A stretch of 64,000 nt of DNA, from assembly GCA_910577285.1 (NCBI GenBank), contig CAJTLO010000006.1:95072-159071 (forward strand), written 5' to 3'. This document shows, piece by piece, positions 35,142 through 43,485 of the stretch. Every line of letters begins with the position of its first letter. Position 1 is the first letter of the stretch. This stretch comes from an uncultured Rikenellaceae bacterium (GTDB lineage Bacteria > Bacteroidota > Bacteroidia > Bacteroidales > Rikenellaceae). A program made the translations under genes and the position numbers. A model generated the notes under the pieces. The model did not search any database and had not been told where the DNA came from. It saw nothing but the letters and a program-made list of their open reading frames with translations.

Positions 35142-35172
35142 GGACCGATGCGTATGCGTCGGTCCTTTTTTT
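35142..35172 (+). terminator. Rho-independent terminator of tnaA
   Basis: A 10-bp stem with one G-T pair (35142-35151 with 35156-35165) is followed by seven T. Confidence 0.92.
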
Positions 35173-35196
35173 ATCTCGTGGCACCGTGGCGTGTCG

Positions 35197-35227
35197 TTGC
35201 GTATTAGCGGCGGAATGAGTAGCTTTG
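35197..35227 (+). promoter_or_regulatory. Promoter of rsmA
   Basis: TTG (35197-35199), 20 bases, TAGCTTTG (35220-35227), 22 bases before the ATG. Confidence 0.75.
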
Positions 35228-35249
35228 TCGCATTGGAAACATACGGTGT

Positions 35250-36029
35250 ATGCAGGAGGTAAGGGCGAAGAAGGCGTTGGGACAGCATTTCCTGACGGAC
35301 GAGAACATAGCACGCAAGATAGCGGGAGCGCTTTCGGGCGGAGGCGATGTGCTGGAAGTGGGATGCGGTATGGGAATGTTGACGCAGTTTTTGCTGGAGA
35401 GACCCGACATCGTGCTCTACGGCGCCGAGGTGGACGGGGAGAGCATCGAATTTCTCCACCGTCGCTTTCCCGGTTTCGCCGCCCGGCTTTTCGACGGGGA
35501 TTTCCTGCGGATGCCGTTGCAGGAGATGTTTCCCGGCGGTGTGAAGGTGATCGGCAATTTCCCTTATAACATCTCCTCGCAGATCTTTTTCAAGATACTC
35601 GAAAACCGCGATCTGGTGCCCGAAAGCGTGGGGATGGTGCAGAAGGAGGTGGCTGTCCGGCTGGCGGAGCCTCCCGGCAGCCGGGATTACGGCATACTGA
35701 GCGTATTGCTCCAGGCCTGGTATGACATCGACTACCTGTTCACGGTGCACGAGAACGTGTTCAATCCGCCTCCCAAGGTCAAAAGCGCCGTGATACGGTT
35801 GCGTCGCAATGCGACCCGTGCGCTGGAGTGCGACGAAGCGCTCTTCGTACAGGTGGTGAAGGCTGCCTTTTCGCAGCGCAGGAAGATGTTGAAGAATCCG
35901 CTCAAGGCCGTCTTCGGCGGTTTCGGCGGAGCGGAGCACCCTTTCTTTACCCGGCGTGCCGAAACGCTCTCCGTGCAGGAATTCGTGGAGTTGACCCGTT
36001 GGGTGGCGATGCACCGCGGCGACCGTTAG
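35250..36029 (+). CDS. rsmA: 16S rRNA dimethyladenosine transferase RsmA/KsgA
   Basis: RsmA dimethylates two adjacent adenosines near the 3' end of 16S rRNA during 30S maturation. The 259-residue protein has KKALGQHFLTDENIA, the SAM motif VLEVGCGMGMLTQ, acidic GAEVDGESI, and the catalytic GNFPYNISSQIFF, followed by the C-terminal helical domain (FNPPPKVKSAVIRL, AAFSQRRKMLKNPL). All are standard. It ends 55 bases before the convergent yjbR gene. Confidence 0.96.
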   Translation: MQEVRAKKALGQHFLTDENIARKIAGALSGGGDVLEVGCGMGMLTQFLLERPDIVLYGAEVDGESIEFLHRRFPGFAARLFDGDFLRMPLQEMFPGGVKVIGNFPYNISSQIFFKILENRDLVPESVGMVQKEVAVRLAEPPGSRDYGILSVLLQAWYDIDYLFTVHENVFNPPPKVKSAVIRLRRNATRALECDEALFVQVVKAAFSQRRKMLKNPLKAVFGGFGGAEHPFFTRRAETLSVQEFVELTRWVAMHRGDR

Positions 36030-36084
36030 AGAGGGTCGGCGAGAGGGCTACCGCCAGGGAGAGCCTCTGCCCGATGCGGGGCGG

Positions 36085-36468
36085 TTACGCTCTGCGGGCC
36101 TCTTCCCATTCGATGAAACATTTCGTCAGTGCTTCGCGTTTGGAGCGGGGTATGCCGTCGACGACCAGCAGATAGGAGTCGCATATCATTTTCCGGATGA
36201 AGGCCGAGGGCAGGTCGCCGTCGAGCCGGACGGAGTTCCAATGCTTTTTGTTCATGTGGTAGGCCGCATCGATCTCCCGGTAAGTTTCCCGCAGATCGAG
36301 GGCGAGCGACGGTTCGCATTTGAGGGTTACGCTCTCGCCGGTTACCATGTCCGTCAGGGCGAACATCTTTCCGGCCACTTTGTAGACGAGCGTCGTTTCG
36401 TCGAAGGGAGTCGTCTCCTCTGTTTCGGGGAGCGAGAGGCAGTAGTCGCGCAGTTCGAGAATATCCAT
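36085..36468 (-). CDS. YjbR/MmcQ family protein
   Basis: The 127-residue protein matches the YjbR family, a small double-wing fold related to the CyaY/MotA type: LRDYCLSLPETEETTPFDETTLVYKVAGKMFAL (residues 5-38), TLKCEPSLALDLRETY, and the central HMNKKHWNSVRLDGDLP (conserved His-Trp-Asn). The biochemical role is unknown; some members are DNA-binding-like. The ATG at 36468 fits the family start; the longer upstream frame is created by the intergenic repeats. Confidence 0.92.
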   Translation of the reverse strand: MDILELRDYCLSLPETEETTPFDETTLVYKVAGKMFALTDMVTGESVTLKCEPSLALDLRETYREIDAAYHMNKKHWNSVRLDGDLPSAFIRKMICDSYLLVVDGIPRSKREALTKCFIEWEEARRA

Positions 36469-36492
36469 GATGTGCTGTTTCGGGTAGAGATA

Positions 36493-36782
36493 AAGATACG
36501 AATAAGCCGAGCGGAAAAAGCAAGCTCGCTTGCATTTTTTCCGAGGCGCAGTATCTTGGACGAAGTCAAAGATACGAATAAGCGAGAGCAAAAGCAAGCT
36601 CGCGTTTTTCCGAGCGGGAGTATCTTGGGCGCAGCCGAAGATACGAAAAGTCGAACGCAAAACCCAATAGCATGCGGTTTTGCCGAGACCGAGTATCTAA
36701 GACGAAAGCAAGGGGCGGGTGTACCACTGAATCCCCTTCGCTTTTTCCCAGGCGGAGTATCTGAGTCGAAACCAAAAGATAT
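36493..36782. repeat. Imperfect ~70-bp tandem repeats (four to five units)
   Basis: The unit core is GTATCTTGG, about 10 bases, then AAGATACGAATAAG, then GCAAAAGCAAGCTCGC, then TTTTTCCGAG. GTATCT recurs at 36551, 36620, 36693 and 36757; AAGATA recurs at 36493, 36569, 36638 and 36776. In each unit GTATCTT pairs with AAGATAC to form a short hairpin. The first two units are the best preserved and later ones decay. Similar intergenic families occur in Bacteroidota, as I recall them. The sequences give spurious charged ORFs. Confidence 0.85.
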
Positions 36783-37070
36783 GAGAATTCGCCGGACCGG
36801 TGCGGTCTGCCGGCCGTTTCGTCGGGATTCCGCACTGTGGAACGAAGCATGTGGGGGAGGGGTGAGTTTCGGGGCGGCGAATCGCTTCTTCTCCGTATGT
36901 TTCCCGGTTGCCGCAGTGTGCCGGATGGTGGAAGGGCCGCTTCGCCGCGGCGTTTGGGGGAAGCGTATCCGTCGCTGTGTGATCGGTTGTAAAGTTAGGG
37001 GAGGGGCCGGTTTCGCGGGTGCAGGGCGGGGGCGGTCATGGTCGTTGCGGGCCTCTTCGGCGGGAAGAGC
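36783..37070. other. Intergenic region, nothing recognised
   Basis: About 290 GC-rich bases between the repeats and the hairpin downstream of the surface repeat protein. No gene or control element is supported. Confidence 0.5.
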
Positions 37071-37096
37071 GAGGGCCGTTCCACGGAACGGCCCTC
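37071..37096 (-). terminator. Terminator-like hairpin
   Basis: A perfect 12-bp stem (37071-37082 with 37085-37096), 7 bases past the stop codon of the minus-strand gene. The T-run is weak (CTCTTCC). Confidence 0.6.
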
Positions 37097-37103
37097 GAAG
37101 GTC

Positions 37104-38237
37104 TCAGAAAATGAATTGGAGCCCTGCCTGGTAACCGATATAGATCTGTTGCAGCCTCTTCTCCGTGTGGCCGATCCAGAGGCGGTTTTCGGGGAAGAGG
37201 CCGATGTGGTCTTTTCCCTGGGCCGTCATGTAGTTGAGGCTGACGCCTCCGAACAGGTTGTAGTGCTTTCCCAGTCGGAAGGAGGGGGCGAAAAGATAAC
37301 CGACATTGAGAGCGGGTAGGGAGGAGGAGGCCCCGATGGTCGTCGCTTTGAATTCGTTGTTCAGCTCGAACCATTTGCAGACAGGGATGTGGATCCCGTA
37401 TCCCGCTTCCGTCGTTATTTCGTTGCCGTTGGCCTTGTGGTTGTAGCCGACGCCCAGGATACCGTAGGTATATTTGCCGCCGGAGCGGAACGATACGACC
37501 GCATTCCCCAGCATGTCGTAAGTCAGGGCGATGCCTTTTTCACCCTTTGCGATGATGTTGATGAGGCCGATGGGGAAGTCGCTCTCTTCCGCCACATTGA
37601 CCAGTACGGCGAACTGGACGCCTTGCACCTCTTCGGCTACATTCACCAGTCCGGCGAATTGAAGACCTTTGATATCTTTTGCGATGTTGAGCAGCCCGGA
37701 GAACTGTACTCCGGAGAGCTCTCCGGCCGTGTTGAGCAATCCGGCAAGTTGGATGCCGTCGAGATCGTCGGCGATGTTGCACATTCCCGAGAACTGAAGT
37801 CCGGAGAAGTGGTCTTTGGTACGGTTGTACAATCCGCCGATCAGGACGCCCCGGCTGTGCGCCCCGGAACGGTTCATCACTCCGGAGAGCTGCACACCCT
37901 TATAGCTTTCCCGCGTGATGTTCGCCACTCCCGACAGAGCCACTCCTCGGCCTTCACGGCCGATGTAGGTGGAGATACCGGCTACCTGTAGGCCGGTAGC
38001 CCGTTCGGAGATGATGCTGCACAATCCGGAAACGACCAGATGCTCTTCGTTTCTCGAATTGCCTGCCAGCAGGTTGACGGATGCTCCGTTGGTATATTCG
38101 CCGGCCCGTGCACCGTTCGTGCTCAGCGGGGTGAGCAGACCGAAGCTGAAAGCGGCATAAGGGGAGTCGTTTGTTTGGGCGGACGTCTTGCCGCACAGCA
38201 GGCAGGCGAGAGAAAGAAGAAGTAGCGTTTTTTTCAT
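37104..38237 (-). CDS. LA_2272-type surface repeat protein
   Basis: The 377-residue protein has a signal peptide (LLLLSLACLLCGKTSAQ) and a central array, residues about 75-215, of roughly 21-residue repeats of the form GxQxSGxxNxAxxxxG: GVQLSGVMNRSG, GLQFSGMCNIADDLDG, IQLAGLLNTAGELSG, VQFSGLLNIAKDIKG, LQFAGLVNVAEEVQG. The periodic hydrophobic and Gly/Asn positions suggest a beta-solenoid. The C-terminal 130 residues look like strands of an outer-membrane barrel (YGILGVGYNHKANG, GVSLNYMTAQG, IYIGYQAGLQFIF ending in Phe). Proteins with this repeat are annotated as LA_2272 family surface repeat proteins; function unknown. ATG 38237 gives the signal peptide. Confidence 0.85.
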   Translation of the reverse strand: MKKTLLLLSLACLLCGKTSAQTNDSPYAAFSFGLLTPLSTNGARAGEYTNGASVNLLAGNSRNEEHLVVSGLCSIISERATGLQVAGISTYIGREGRGVALSGVANITRESYKGVQLSGVMNRSGAHSRGVLIGGLYNRTKDHFSGLQFSGMCNIADDLDGIQLAGLLNTAGELSGVQFSGLLNIAKDIKGLQFAGLVNVAEEVQGVQFAVLVNVAEESDFPIGLINIIAKGEKGIALTYDMLGNAVVSFRSGGKYTYGILGVGYNHKANGNEITTEAGYGIHIPVCKWFELNNEFKATTIGASSSLPALNVGYLFAPSFRLGKHYNLFGGVSLNYMTAQGKDHIGLFPENRLWIGHTEKRLQQIYIGYQAGLQFIF

Positions 38238-38495
38238 GGTCCTATCGTTTTTGTTCCTATTCGGAATGGAGTCGTTCACCTACCGGGAGAGGCGGTGCGG
38301 GGCAATTGCGGATTCGTGCATGTTCGCAAATTGTGCAGGCCTCGTATCGAGGTATGGAACGGTTTCGGTTTGAAAATGCAAAAATAAGAAAAGAGGTTGG
38401 TGGAAAAAAGGATAAGCATTTTGCGCTCTCGGAGGTGCGGACGAAGCTCCGGGCGGACCTTCCGGAGTAGGGGGGAGCGGACGGTGTCCGTACGG
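38238..38495. other. Intergenic region upstream of the surface repeat gene
   Basis: About 260 bases with no supported gene. No exact TAnnTTTG box is seen on the minus strand near 38237. Confidence 0.5.
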
Positions 38496-38535
38496 CTTAA
38501 AAAACGACGGCTCCGCAGATTGCCTGCGGAGCCGT
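38496..38535 (-). terminator. Terminator of the cold-shock gene
   Basis: A 12-bp stem (38507-38518 with 38524-38535) followed on the minus strand by CGTTTTTTAAG. Confidence 0.88.
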
Positions 38536-38589
38536 TCGGAACTTCGTGTAAAACGGTAAATTACTTATATATATGCTATATAACTAAAA

Positions 38590-38790
38590 TTATCCAATTA
38601 CATTTACGTTGACGGCCTGTTCGCCCCTTTTGCCTTCGCCTACCTCGAACTCGACGTTCTGTCCCTCTTCCAGGCCGCGAAAACCCTGTTTGTTGATTCC
38701 GGTGTAGTGAACGAAGATGTCACCGCCGGCTTCAGTGGTGATAAAGCCATAACCTTTGGCAGTATCGAACCATTTAACTGTACCTTTCAT
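38590..38790 (-). CDS. Cold-shock domain protein (CspA family)
   Basis: The 66-residue protein is a complete cold-shock domain: MKGTVKWFDTAKGYGFI with RNP-1 (KGYGFI), then DIFVHYTGI (RNP-2) and the C-terminal strand GEQAVNVNVI. Such proteins bind single-stranded RNA and melt structure in the cytosol. ATG 38790 gives the standard N-terminus; the frame is open further upstream but that part has no homology. It is the last core-like gene before the AT-rich island. Confidence 0.95.
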   Translation of the reverse strand: MKGTVKWFDTAKGYGFITTEAGGDIFVHYTGINKQGFRGLEEGQNVEFEVGEGKRGEQAVNVNVIG

Positions 38791-39037
38791 TTGAAAATAT
38801 TTTGAATAAGAAATACCCTGCAAAGGAATATAAAAATTTTTGATAAACAAGCTTTTTCTTCCTTTTTTATCGCTGTCCCCGATCGTTTGTGCCTCGGGTC
38901 TCCGGAGCTGCTTTAGCTTCCTGAGCTGTCCTGTTTCCGCCACTGTCCCGGCTTCCGTTGTCGGGCCTCCTCCGTACCGTCTCTCTCCTGCCGGCGTTCG
39001 AAAAATGTATTCCTTCGAACATTACGAAGAAAAATAT

Positions 39038-39045
39038 TATCTTTG
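39038..39045 (+). promoter_or_regulatory. -7 box of restriction module A
   Basis: TATCTTTG, 25 bases before the ATG of the regulator gene. The same box at a similar distance precedes module B (51992-51999). Confidence 0.65.
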
Positions 39046-39070
39046 CATTGAACTATAAGTCGTTTTTGTT

Positions 39071-39286
39071 ATGAAGCAACTCAATAGGATTAAGGTAGTA
39101 TTGGTCGAGCAAAATAAAACCGCTAAGTGGTTGTCTGAGCAGATCGGTAAGAACACCTGTTCTGTATCTCGTTGGTGTACGAATACTTCTCAGCCGGATC
39201 TTGAAACGCTGTTTCGTATTGCGGAACTTCTGAAAGTCGATGTCAGAGAATTGATTTATGTGGAGAAACAGACTCAGGAAATGTAA
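39071..39286 (+). CDS. XRE-type HTH regulator heading type I module A
   Basis: The 71-residue protein is almost only a lambda-repressor-like helix-turn-helix (KTAKWLSEQIGKNTCSVSRW, then PDLETLFRIAELLKVDVREL). Its stop codon overlaps the ATG of hsdM1 (TAATG), so it is co-translated with the methylase. By analogy with controller proteins of restriction systems it may time expression of the operon. A close paralogue, with the same WCTNxSQPDL and RIAELL segments, heads module B at 52025. The two operons therefore share a regulator family though their base composition differs. Confidence 0.85.
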   Translation: MKQLNRIKVVLVEQNKTAKWLSEQIGKNTCSVSRWCTNTSQPDLETLFRIAELLKVDVRELIYVEKQTQEM

Positions 39287-40785
39287 TGGTTATGGCAGAA
39301 AGAACGATGAATAAGGAACTTACAGGTGCACAAGACTTATACAATTTCCTGTTTGAGGCTTGCAATATACTCCGAGGTCCTGTAAGCCAAGATAATTTCA
39401 AGGACTATATTACCCCTTTGCTCTATTATAAGCGAATATCCGATGTTTATGATGAAGAGACAGAAGACGCTTTAAGACAAAGTGGTGGCGATGAAGAATA
39501 TGCCTCTCTGCCGGAGCAACATCGTTTTGTTATTCCCGATGGTTGTCATTGGCAAGAAGTTCGAGAACGCACCGAGAATCTCGGAGCGGCCGTAGTCGGT
39601 GCTATGAGACAGATAGAGATAGCGAACCCCGACACATTATATGGGGTATTATCCATGTTTTCCTCTCAGAAATGGACCAATAAGGCGATTCTCAACGACG
39701 GTAAGATTCGTGACCTAATAGAACATTTGTCGAAGCGGAGACTGGGCAACAAGGATTACCCTGCGGATTTGATGGGGGATGCTTATGAAATATTATTGAA
39801 AAAATTCGCCGATGACAGTAAAGCTCAAGCTGGCGAATTCTATACCCCTCGTTCTGTTGTGCGATTACTGGTGCATATTCTCGATCCGCAACCGGGCGAA
39901 ACCGTATATGATCCGGCTTGCGGTAGCGGAGGTATGCTTATCGAAGCCATACGATACATGCACGATGATTCGCTTTGTTGCGGAAGTATATTCGGACAGG
40001 AGAAGAACGTTGTGAATGCGGCCATTGCTAAAATGAATCTATTCCTGCATGGTGCATCTGATTTCAATGTAATGCAAGGCGACACGTTACAAGATCCCAA
40101 GATTCTTCAGGGGGGTAATATCGCCAAGTTCGATTGTGTCATAGCGAATCCTCCATTCTCTCTCGAGGGTTGGGGGGCGAAAGAATGGAGCTCGGATAAA
40201 TATAAGCGTAATATTTACGGCACACCGAGTGACAGTTGCGGTGATTATGCCTGGATTCAGCACATGATATGTTCGATGGCGGCAGGGCGAGGTCGTATGG
40301 CGGTCGTGATGCCGCAGGGCATTCTGTTCCGTGGAAATCAAGAAGCTGAAATACGAAAACAACTGGTCGAAAGCGATCTGATAGAAGCCGTTGTCACGCT
40401 GGGAGATAAATTGTTTTATGGCACCGGACTTTCTCCGTGTTTCTTGGTAATTAGAAAAATGAAACCGGCGCATCATTCCGGGCGGATTCTGATGATTGAT
40501 GGTTCCAGGATTCTGACTCAAAAGCGAGCGCAAAATGTTTTGGAAGAGAAGGATATCGATAGGTTGTATGCACTTTATCGAAATTACTCCGACGAAGAGG
40601 ACTATGCACGAATCGTTACTTTACAAGAGATAAGAGATAAAGAGTATAATCTTTCACCCAATCGCTATGTGGTTTATCATAAGGAAGAAATTCGTCCTTA
40701 TGCGGAAGTATTGGCAGAGTTCAAGCAAGCGTACGAAGATGTGAAGCGATTGGAAAAAGAGTTTTCATTACTCATCAATGCATAA
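39286..40785 (+). CDS. hsdM: Type I restriction-modification methyltransferase subunit 1
   Basis: HsdM is the N6-adenine methylase of a type I system. The 499-residue protein has the helical N-terminal domain (LYNFLFEACNILRG, YKRISDVYDEE), the linker FADDSKAQAGEFYTPRSVVRLL, SAM motif YDPACGSGGMLIEAI (I) and catalytic NPPF in FDCVIANPPFSLEGW (IV), then a C-terminal coiled tail. It is followed after 3 bases by a second, different hsdM. All catalytic residues are present in both. ATG 39286 overlaps the regulator stop; a second ATG at 39292 is possible. Confidence 0.95.
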   Translation: MVMAERTMNKELTGAQDLYNFLFEACNILRGPVSQDNFKDYITPLLYYKRISDVYDEETEDALRQSGGDEEYASLPEQHRFVIPDGCHWQEVRERTENLGAAVVGAMRQIEIANPDTLYGVLSMFSSQKWTNKAILNDGKIRDLIEHLSKRRLGNKDYPADLMGDAYEILLKKFADDSKAQAGEFYTPRSVVRLLVHILDPQPGETVYDPACGSGGMLIEAIRYMHDDSLCCGSIFGQEKNVVNAAIAKMNLFLHGASDFNVMQGDTLQDPKILQGGNIAKFDCVIANPPFSLEGWGAKEWSSDKYKRNIYGTPSDSCGDYAWIQHMICSMAAGRGRMAVVMPQGILFRGNQEAEIRKQLVESDLIEAVVTLGDKLFYGTGLSPCFLVIRKMKPAHHSGRILMIDGSRILTQKRAQNVLEEKDIDRLYALYRNYSDEEDYARIVTLQEIRDKEYNLSPNRYVVYHKEEIRPYAEVLAEFKQAYEDVKRLEKEFSLLINA

Positions 40786-40788
40786 GAC

Positions 40789-42327
40789 ATGGCAGAAAAA
40801 GTAAAACGATACCGTCATCCGGACGACCTTATTACGCTCGATGAACTTAAAAGTTTCCTATGGGCGGCAGCTACTCATCTGCGCGGTCAGATCGATGCGG
40901 CTGGGTACAAAGAGTATATTTTCCCTCTGCTCTTTTTCAAACGCATTTCCGATGTGTATGATGAACAGTTCGCAGGGTTTGTACGTGAAGGAGGCGTCGA
41001 GTATGCCGGTATGCAGGCGGAAGATCTCCCCATTCGTATTCCCGATGGTGCGCATTGGCGGGATGTGCGTGAGGTGACCGAGAATGTAGGGAATAAATTG
41101 GTCGAGGCATTTATCGCCATCGAGCAGGCGAATCCTGCGAAAGAGATGAACGGCAGAAAAGTCGGAGGATTGGAAGGGATTTTCGGGCCTAAGGATGGCT
41201 GGACCAATAAGGCGAAGATGCCCGATAGCATCATCACTTCGCTGATCGAGGATTTCTCCAAATATACGTTGAGCCTGAAGGCTTGTCCTGCCGATGAGAT
41301 GGGGCAGGCTTATGAATATCTGGTGGGTAAGTTTGCCGATGATGCAGGGAATACGGCTCAGGAGTTTTATACGAATAGAACGGTCGTTCAACTGATGGCT
41401 GAAATACTGCAGCCTCAACCGAATGAAAGCATTTATGATCCGACTTGCGGTTCCGGCGGTATGTTGGTCAAATGCTTAGACTATCTTCGTAACAAAGGAG
41501 AAGAGTGGCAGAGTGTGCAGGTGTTCGGTCAGGAGGTCAATGGATTGACATCCTCTATCGCGCGCATGAATCTTTATTTGAACGGCGTAGAGGATTTTTC
41601 GATCGTTTGTGCGGATACCTTGGAGCATCCTGCATTCTTGGATGGTAGCCATCTTCGTAAGTTCGATGTAGTTCTGGCAAATCCTCCATATTCTATTAAG
41701 GAGTGGAACCGTAAAAAGTTCATGAATGATAAGTGGGGGCGCAACTTCCTCGGCACACCACCGCAAGGCAGGGCGGATTATGCTTTTCTTCAGCATATTA
41801 TTGCATCTATGCATGAAACCCGAGGAAGATGTGCGATCCTTTTCCCTCATGGAGTACTATTTCGTGATGAAGAGTTGGGGTTACGTAAGAAACTTGTGGA
41901 AATGGATATACTCGATTGTGTAATAGGGTTAGGAGCGAATTTGTTTTATAACTCTCCCATGGAAGCCTGCATACTAATATGCAATCATTCTAAAGATAAT
42001 AGCAAAAAGCATCGTGTCTTGATGATAAATGCCGTGAATGAAGTTAACAGAAAAAATGCAGAAAGCATGTTGTTAGAGGGGCATATACAAAAAATTGTAA
42101 ATGCATACCAACACAATAAGGAATTGGATGGCTTTTCGAAAATTGTCAGCAATGATGAAATTAGAGAAAAGGGGTTTAATCTGAATATATCATTGTATGC
42201 ATATAAAAGTGTCTTACAGGACGTACCGGTAGTTTCTAAAGAGAACGCTATGAATGTTTGGGCCTCCTCTCATAGTCAATGTATAGATGCAATACATGAA
42301 TTGATTAAGTTGATCGGGACAGTATGA
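40789..42327 (+). CDS. hsdM: Type I restriction-modification methyltransferase subunit 2
   Basis: The 512-residue protein is a second complete HsdM: N-terminal helical domain (LKSFLWAAATHLRG, FFKRISDVYDEQ), FADDAGNTAQEFYTNRTVVQLM, SAM motif YDPTCGSGGMLVKCLDYL and catalytic NPPY in FDVVLANPPYSIKEWN. It resembles subunit 1 over its length (for example FKRISDVYDE, DGxHWxxVRExTEN, GWTNKA) but is clearly not identical, so it is an old duplication or a heteromeric partner. Its stop overlaps the hsdS start by 4 bases. Base composition falls toward its 3' end. Confidence 0.95.
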   Translation: MAEKVKRYRHPDDLITLDELKSFLWAAATHLRGQIDAAGYKEYIFPLLFFKRISDVYDEQFAGFVREGGVEYAGMQAEDLPIRIPDGAHWRDVREVTENVGNKLVEAFIAIEQANPAKEMNGRKVGGLEGIFGPKDGWTNKAKMPDSIITSLIEDFSKYTLSLKACPADEMGQAYEYLVGKFADDAGNTAQEFYTNRTVVQLMAEILQPQPNESIYDPTCGSGGMLVKCLDYLRNKGEEWQSVQVFGQEVNGLTSSIARMNLYLNGVEDFSIVCADTLEHPAFLDGSHLRKFDVVLANPPYSIKEWNRKKFMNDKWGRNFLGTPPQGRADYAFLQHIIASMHETRGRCAILFPHGVLFRDEELGLRKKLVEMDILDCVIGLGANLFYNSPMEACILICNHSKDNSKKHRVLMINAVNEVNRKNAESMLLEGHIQKIVNAYQHNKELDGFSKIVSNDEIREKGFNLNISLYAYKSVLQDVPVVSKENAMNVWASSHSQCIDAIHELIKLIGTV

Positions 42328-43427
42328 GCGTAGTAAAGTTAGGTGATGTCGCTCGAGAAAGTCGACTTAAATGGGAGGAAAGTAAGTTGGATGTTCCTGT
42401 AGTTGGTTTGGAGCATCTTATTCCCGATGAAATACGTTTTGATGCATTTGATACAAATACCGACAATACGTTTTCCAAAAAGTTTGTAAAGGGACAGGTT
42501 CTATTTGGGCGGCGTCGAGCTTATCAGCGTAAAGCCGCTGTTGCTGAATTTGATGGTATATGTTCAGGCGACATAACTGTAATAGAAGCAATTGAAGGGA
42601 AGATGATGTCGGAGTTATTGCCTTTCATAATTCAAGCTCCTGCATTTTTTGACTATGCTAATAGAGGGTCTGCAGGCTCTTTGTCGCCTCGAGTGAAATG
42701 GGGGCATTTGGCTTCCTATGAATTTGAGTTGCCGCCATTGGAAGAACAAAAAGTTCTTGCTGATAAATTGTGGGCTGCCTATCGATTGAAAGAAGGGTAT
42801 AAGAAACTTCTTGCAGCGACAGACGAAATGGTGAAATCGCAATTTATCGAGATGTTTGGTAATACAACCCAATTTGGTTTCAAAAAAGTAAATGACCTTT
42901 TTTCTCTTTCAATGGGTAAAACTCCGTCAAGAGCAAAGTCATCTTATTGGGATCAAGATGGATACGAATGGGCGTCAATTTCTGATATGGGTATCTGGGA
43001 TAAGTATGTCGGTAAAACAGCCGAGCATATTTCTAAGGAAGCGGTTTTCAGTACGGGTATTAAACTTGTACCTAAAAACACGATAATCATGAGTTTCAAG
43101 TTATCTATCGGTCGTACATGCATCACGACTTCAGATTTATATACTAATGAAGCGATCATGGCATTCCACCCGTTAACGAACGCCTACAACCTTGACTATT
43201 TGCATTTTTATATAGCAAACTATAACTGGAACAATGGCGTGAAACAAGCAGTAAAGGGAGTTACATTGAATAAAGAGAGTATAGGCAATTCAATATTTAT
43301 TCTTCCGCCCAAGGATCTTCAAGAAGACTTTGCGTCAATAGTCCGTCAGGCCGACAAATCAAAATTTGAGCTTAAGCGGTGTATTGACAATATAGATAAA
43401 GTGATAAAGAGCTTAATAAACGGATAA
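42324..43427 (+). CDS. hsdS: Type I specificity subunit of module A, two TRDs
   Basis: HsdS sets the DNA target. The 367-residue protein has a first target recognition domain (residues 1-135), the conserved helix LPPLEEQKVLADKLWAAYRLKEGYKKLL, a second TRD starting after EMVKSQFIEMFG (about residue 178), and the final conserved helix LPPKDLQEDFASIVRQADKSKFELKR. The junction coding for SQFIEMFG is a 24-bp stretch (42837-42860) repeated exactly at 44480-44503 at the start of a partial hsdS downstream. A second shared 16-bp stretch lies at 43350-43365 and 44951-44966. This predicts exchange of the second TRD. Confidence 0.92.
   Translation: MSVVKLGDVARESRLKWEESKLDVPVVGLEHLIPDEIRFDAFDTNTDNTFSKKFVKGQVLFGRRRAYQRKAAVAEFDGICSGDITVIEAIEGKMMSELLPFIIQAPAFFDYANRGSAGSLSPRVKWGHLASYEFELPPLEEQKVLADKLWAAYRLKEGYKKLLAATDEMVKSQFIEMFGNTTQFGFKKVNDLFSLSMGKTPSRAKSSYWDQDGYEWASISDMGIWDKYVGKTAEHISKEAVFSTGIKLVPKNTIIMSFKLSIGRTCITTSDLYTNEAIMAFHPLTNAYNLDYLHFYIANYNWNNGVKQAVKGVTLNKESIGNSIFILPPKDLQEDFASIVRQADKSKFELKRCIDNIDKVIKSLING
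42837..42860 (+). repeat. 24-bp direct repeat, copy 1, inside hsdS
   Basis: Identical to 44480-44503 over 24 bases (begins TCGCAATTTATC, ends GAGATGTTTGGT) with flanks that differ on both sides. It marks the joint before the second TRD and could be a recombination site. Confidence 0.9.
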
Positions 43428-43485
43428 AAATAAGATTGATACGTTGATAGCTGCGTTTTAATTGGATAACCAATTGATAAATGAT

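Noticed and set aside
36493..36782. Possible CRISPR array
   Set aside because: Units are imperfect, directly adjoining and decay in one direction; there are no unique spacers of constant length and no cas genes.
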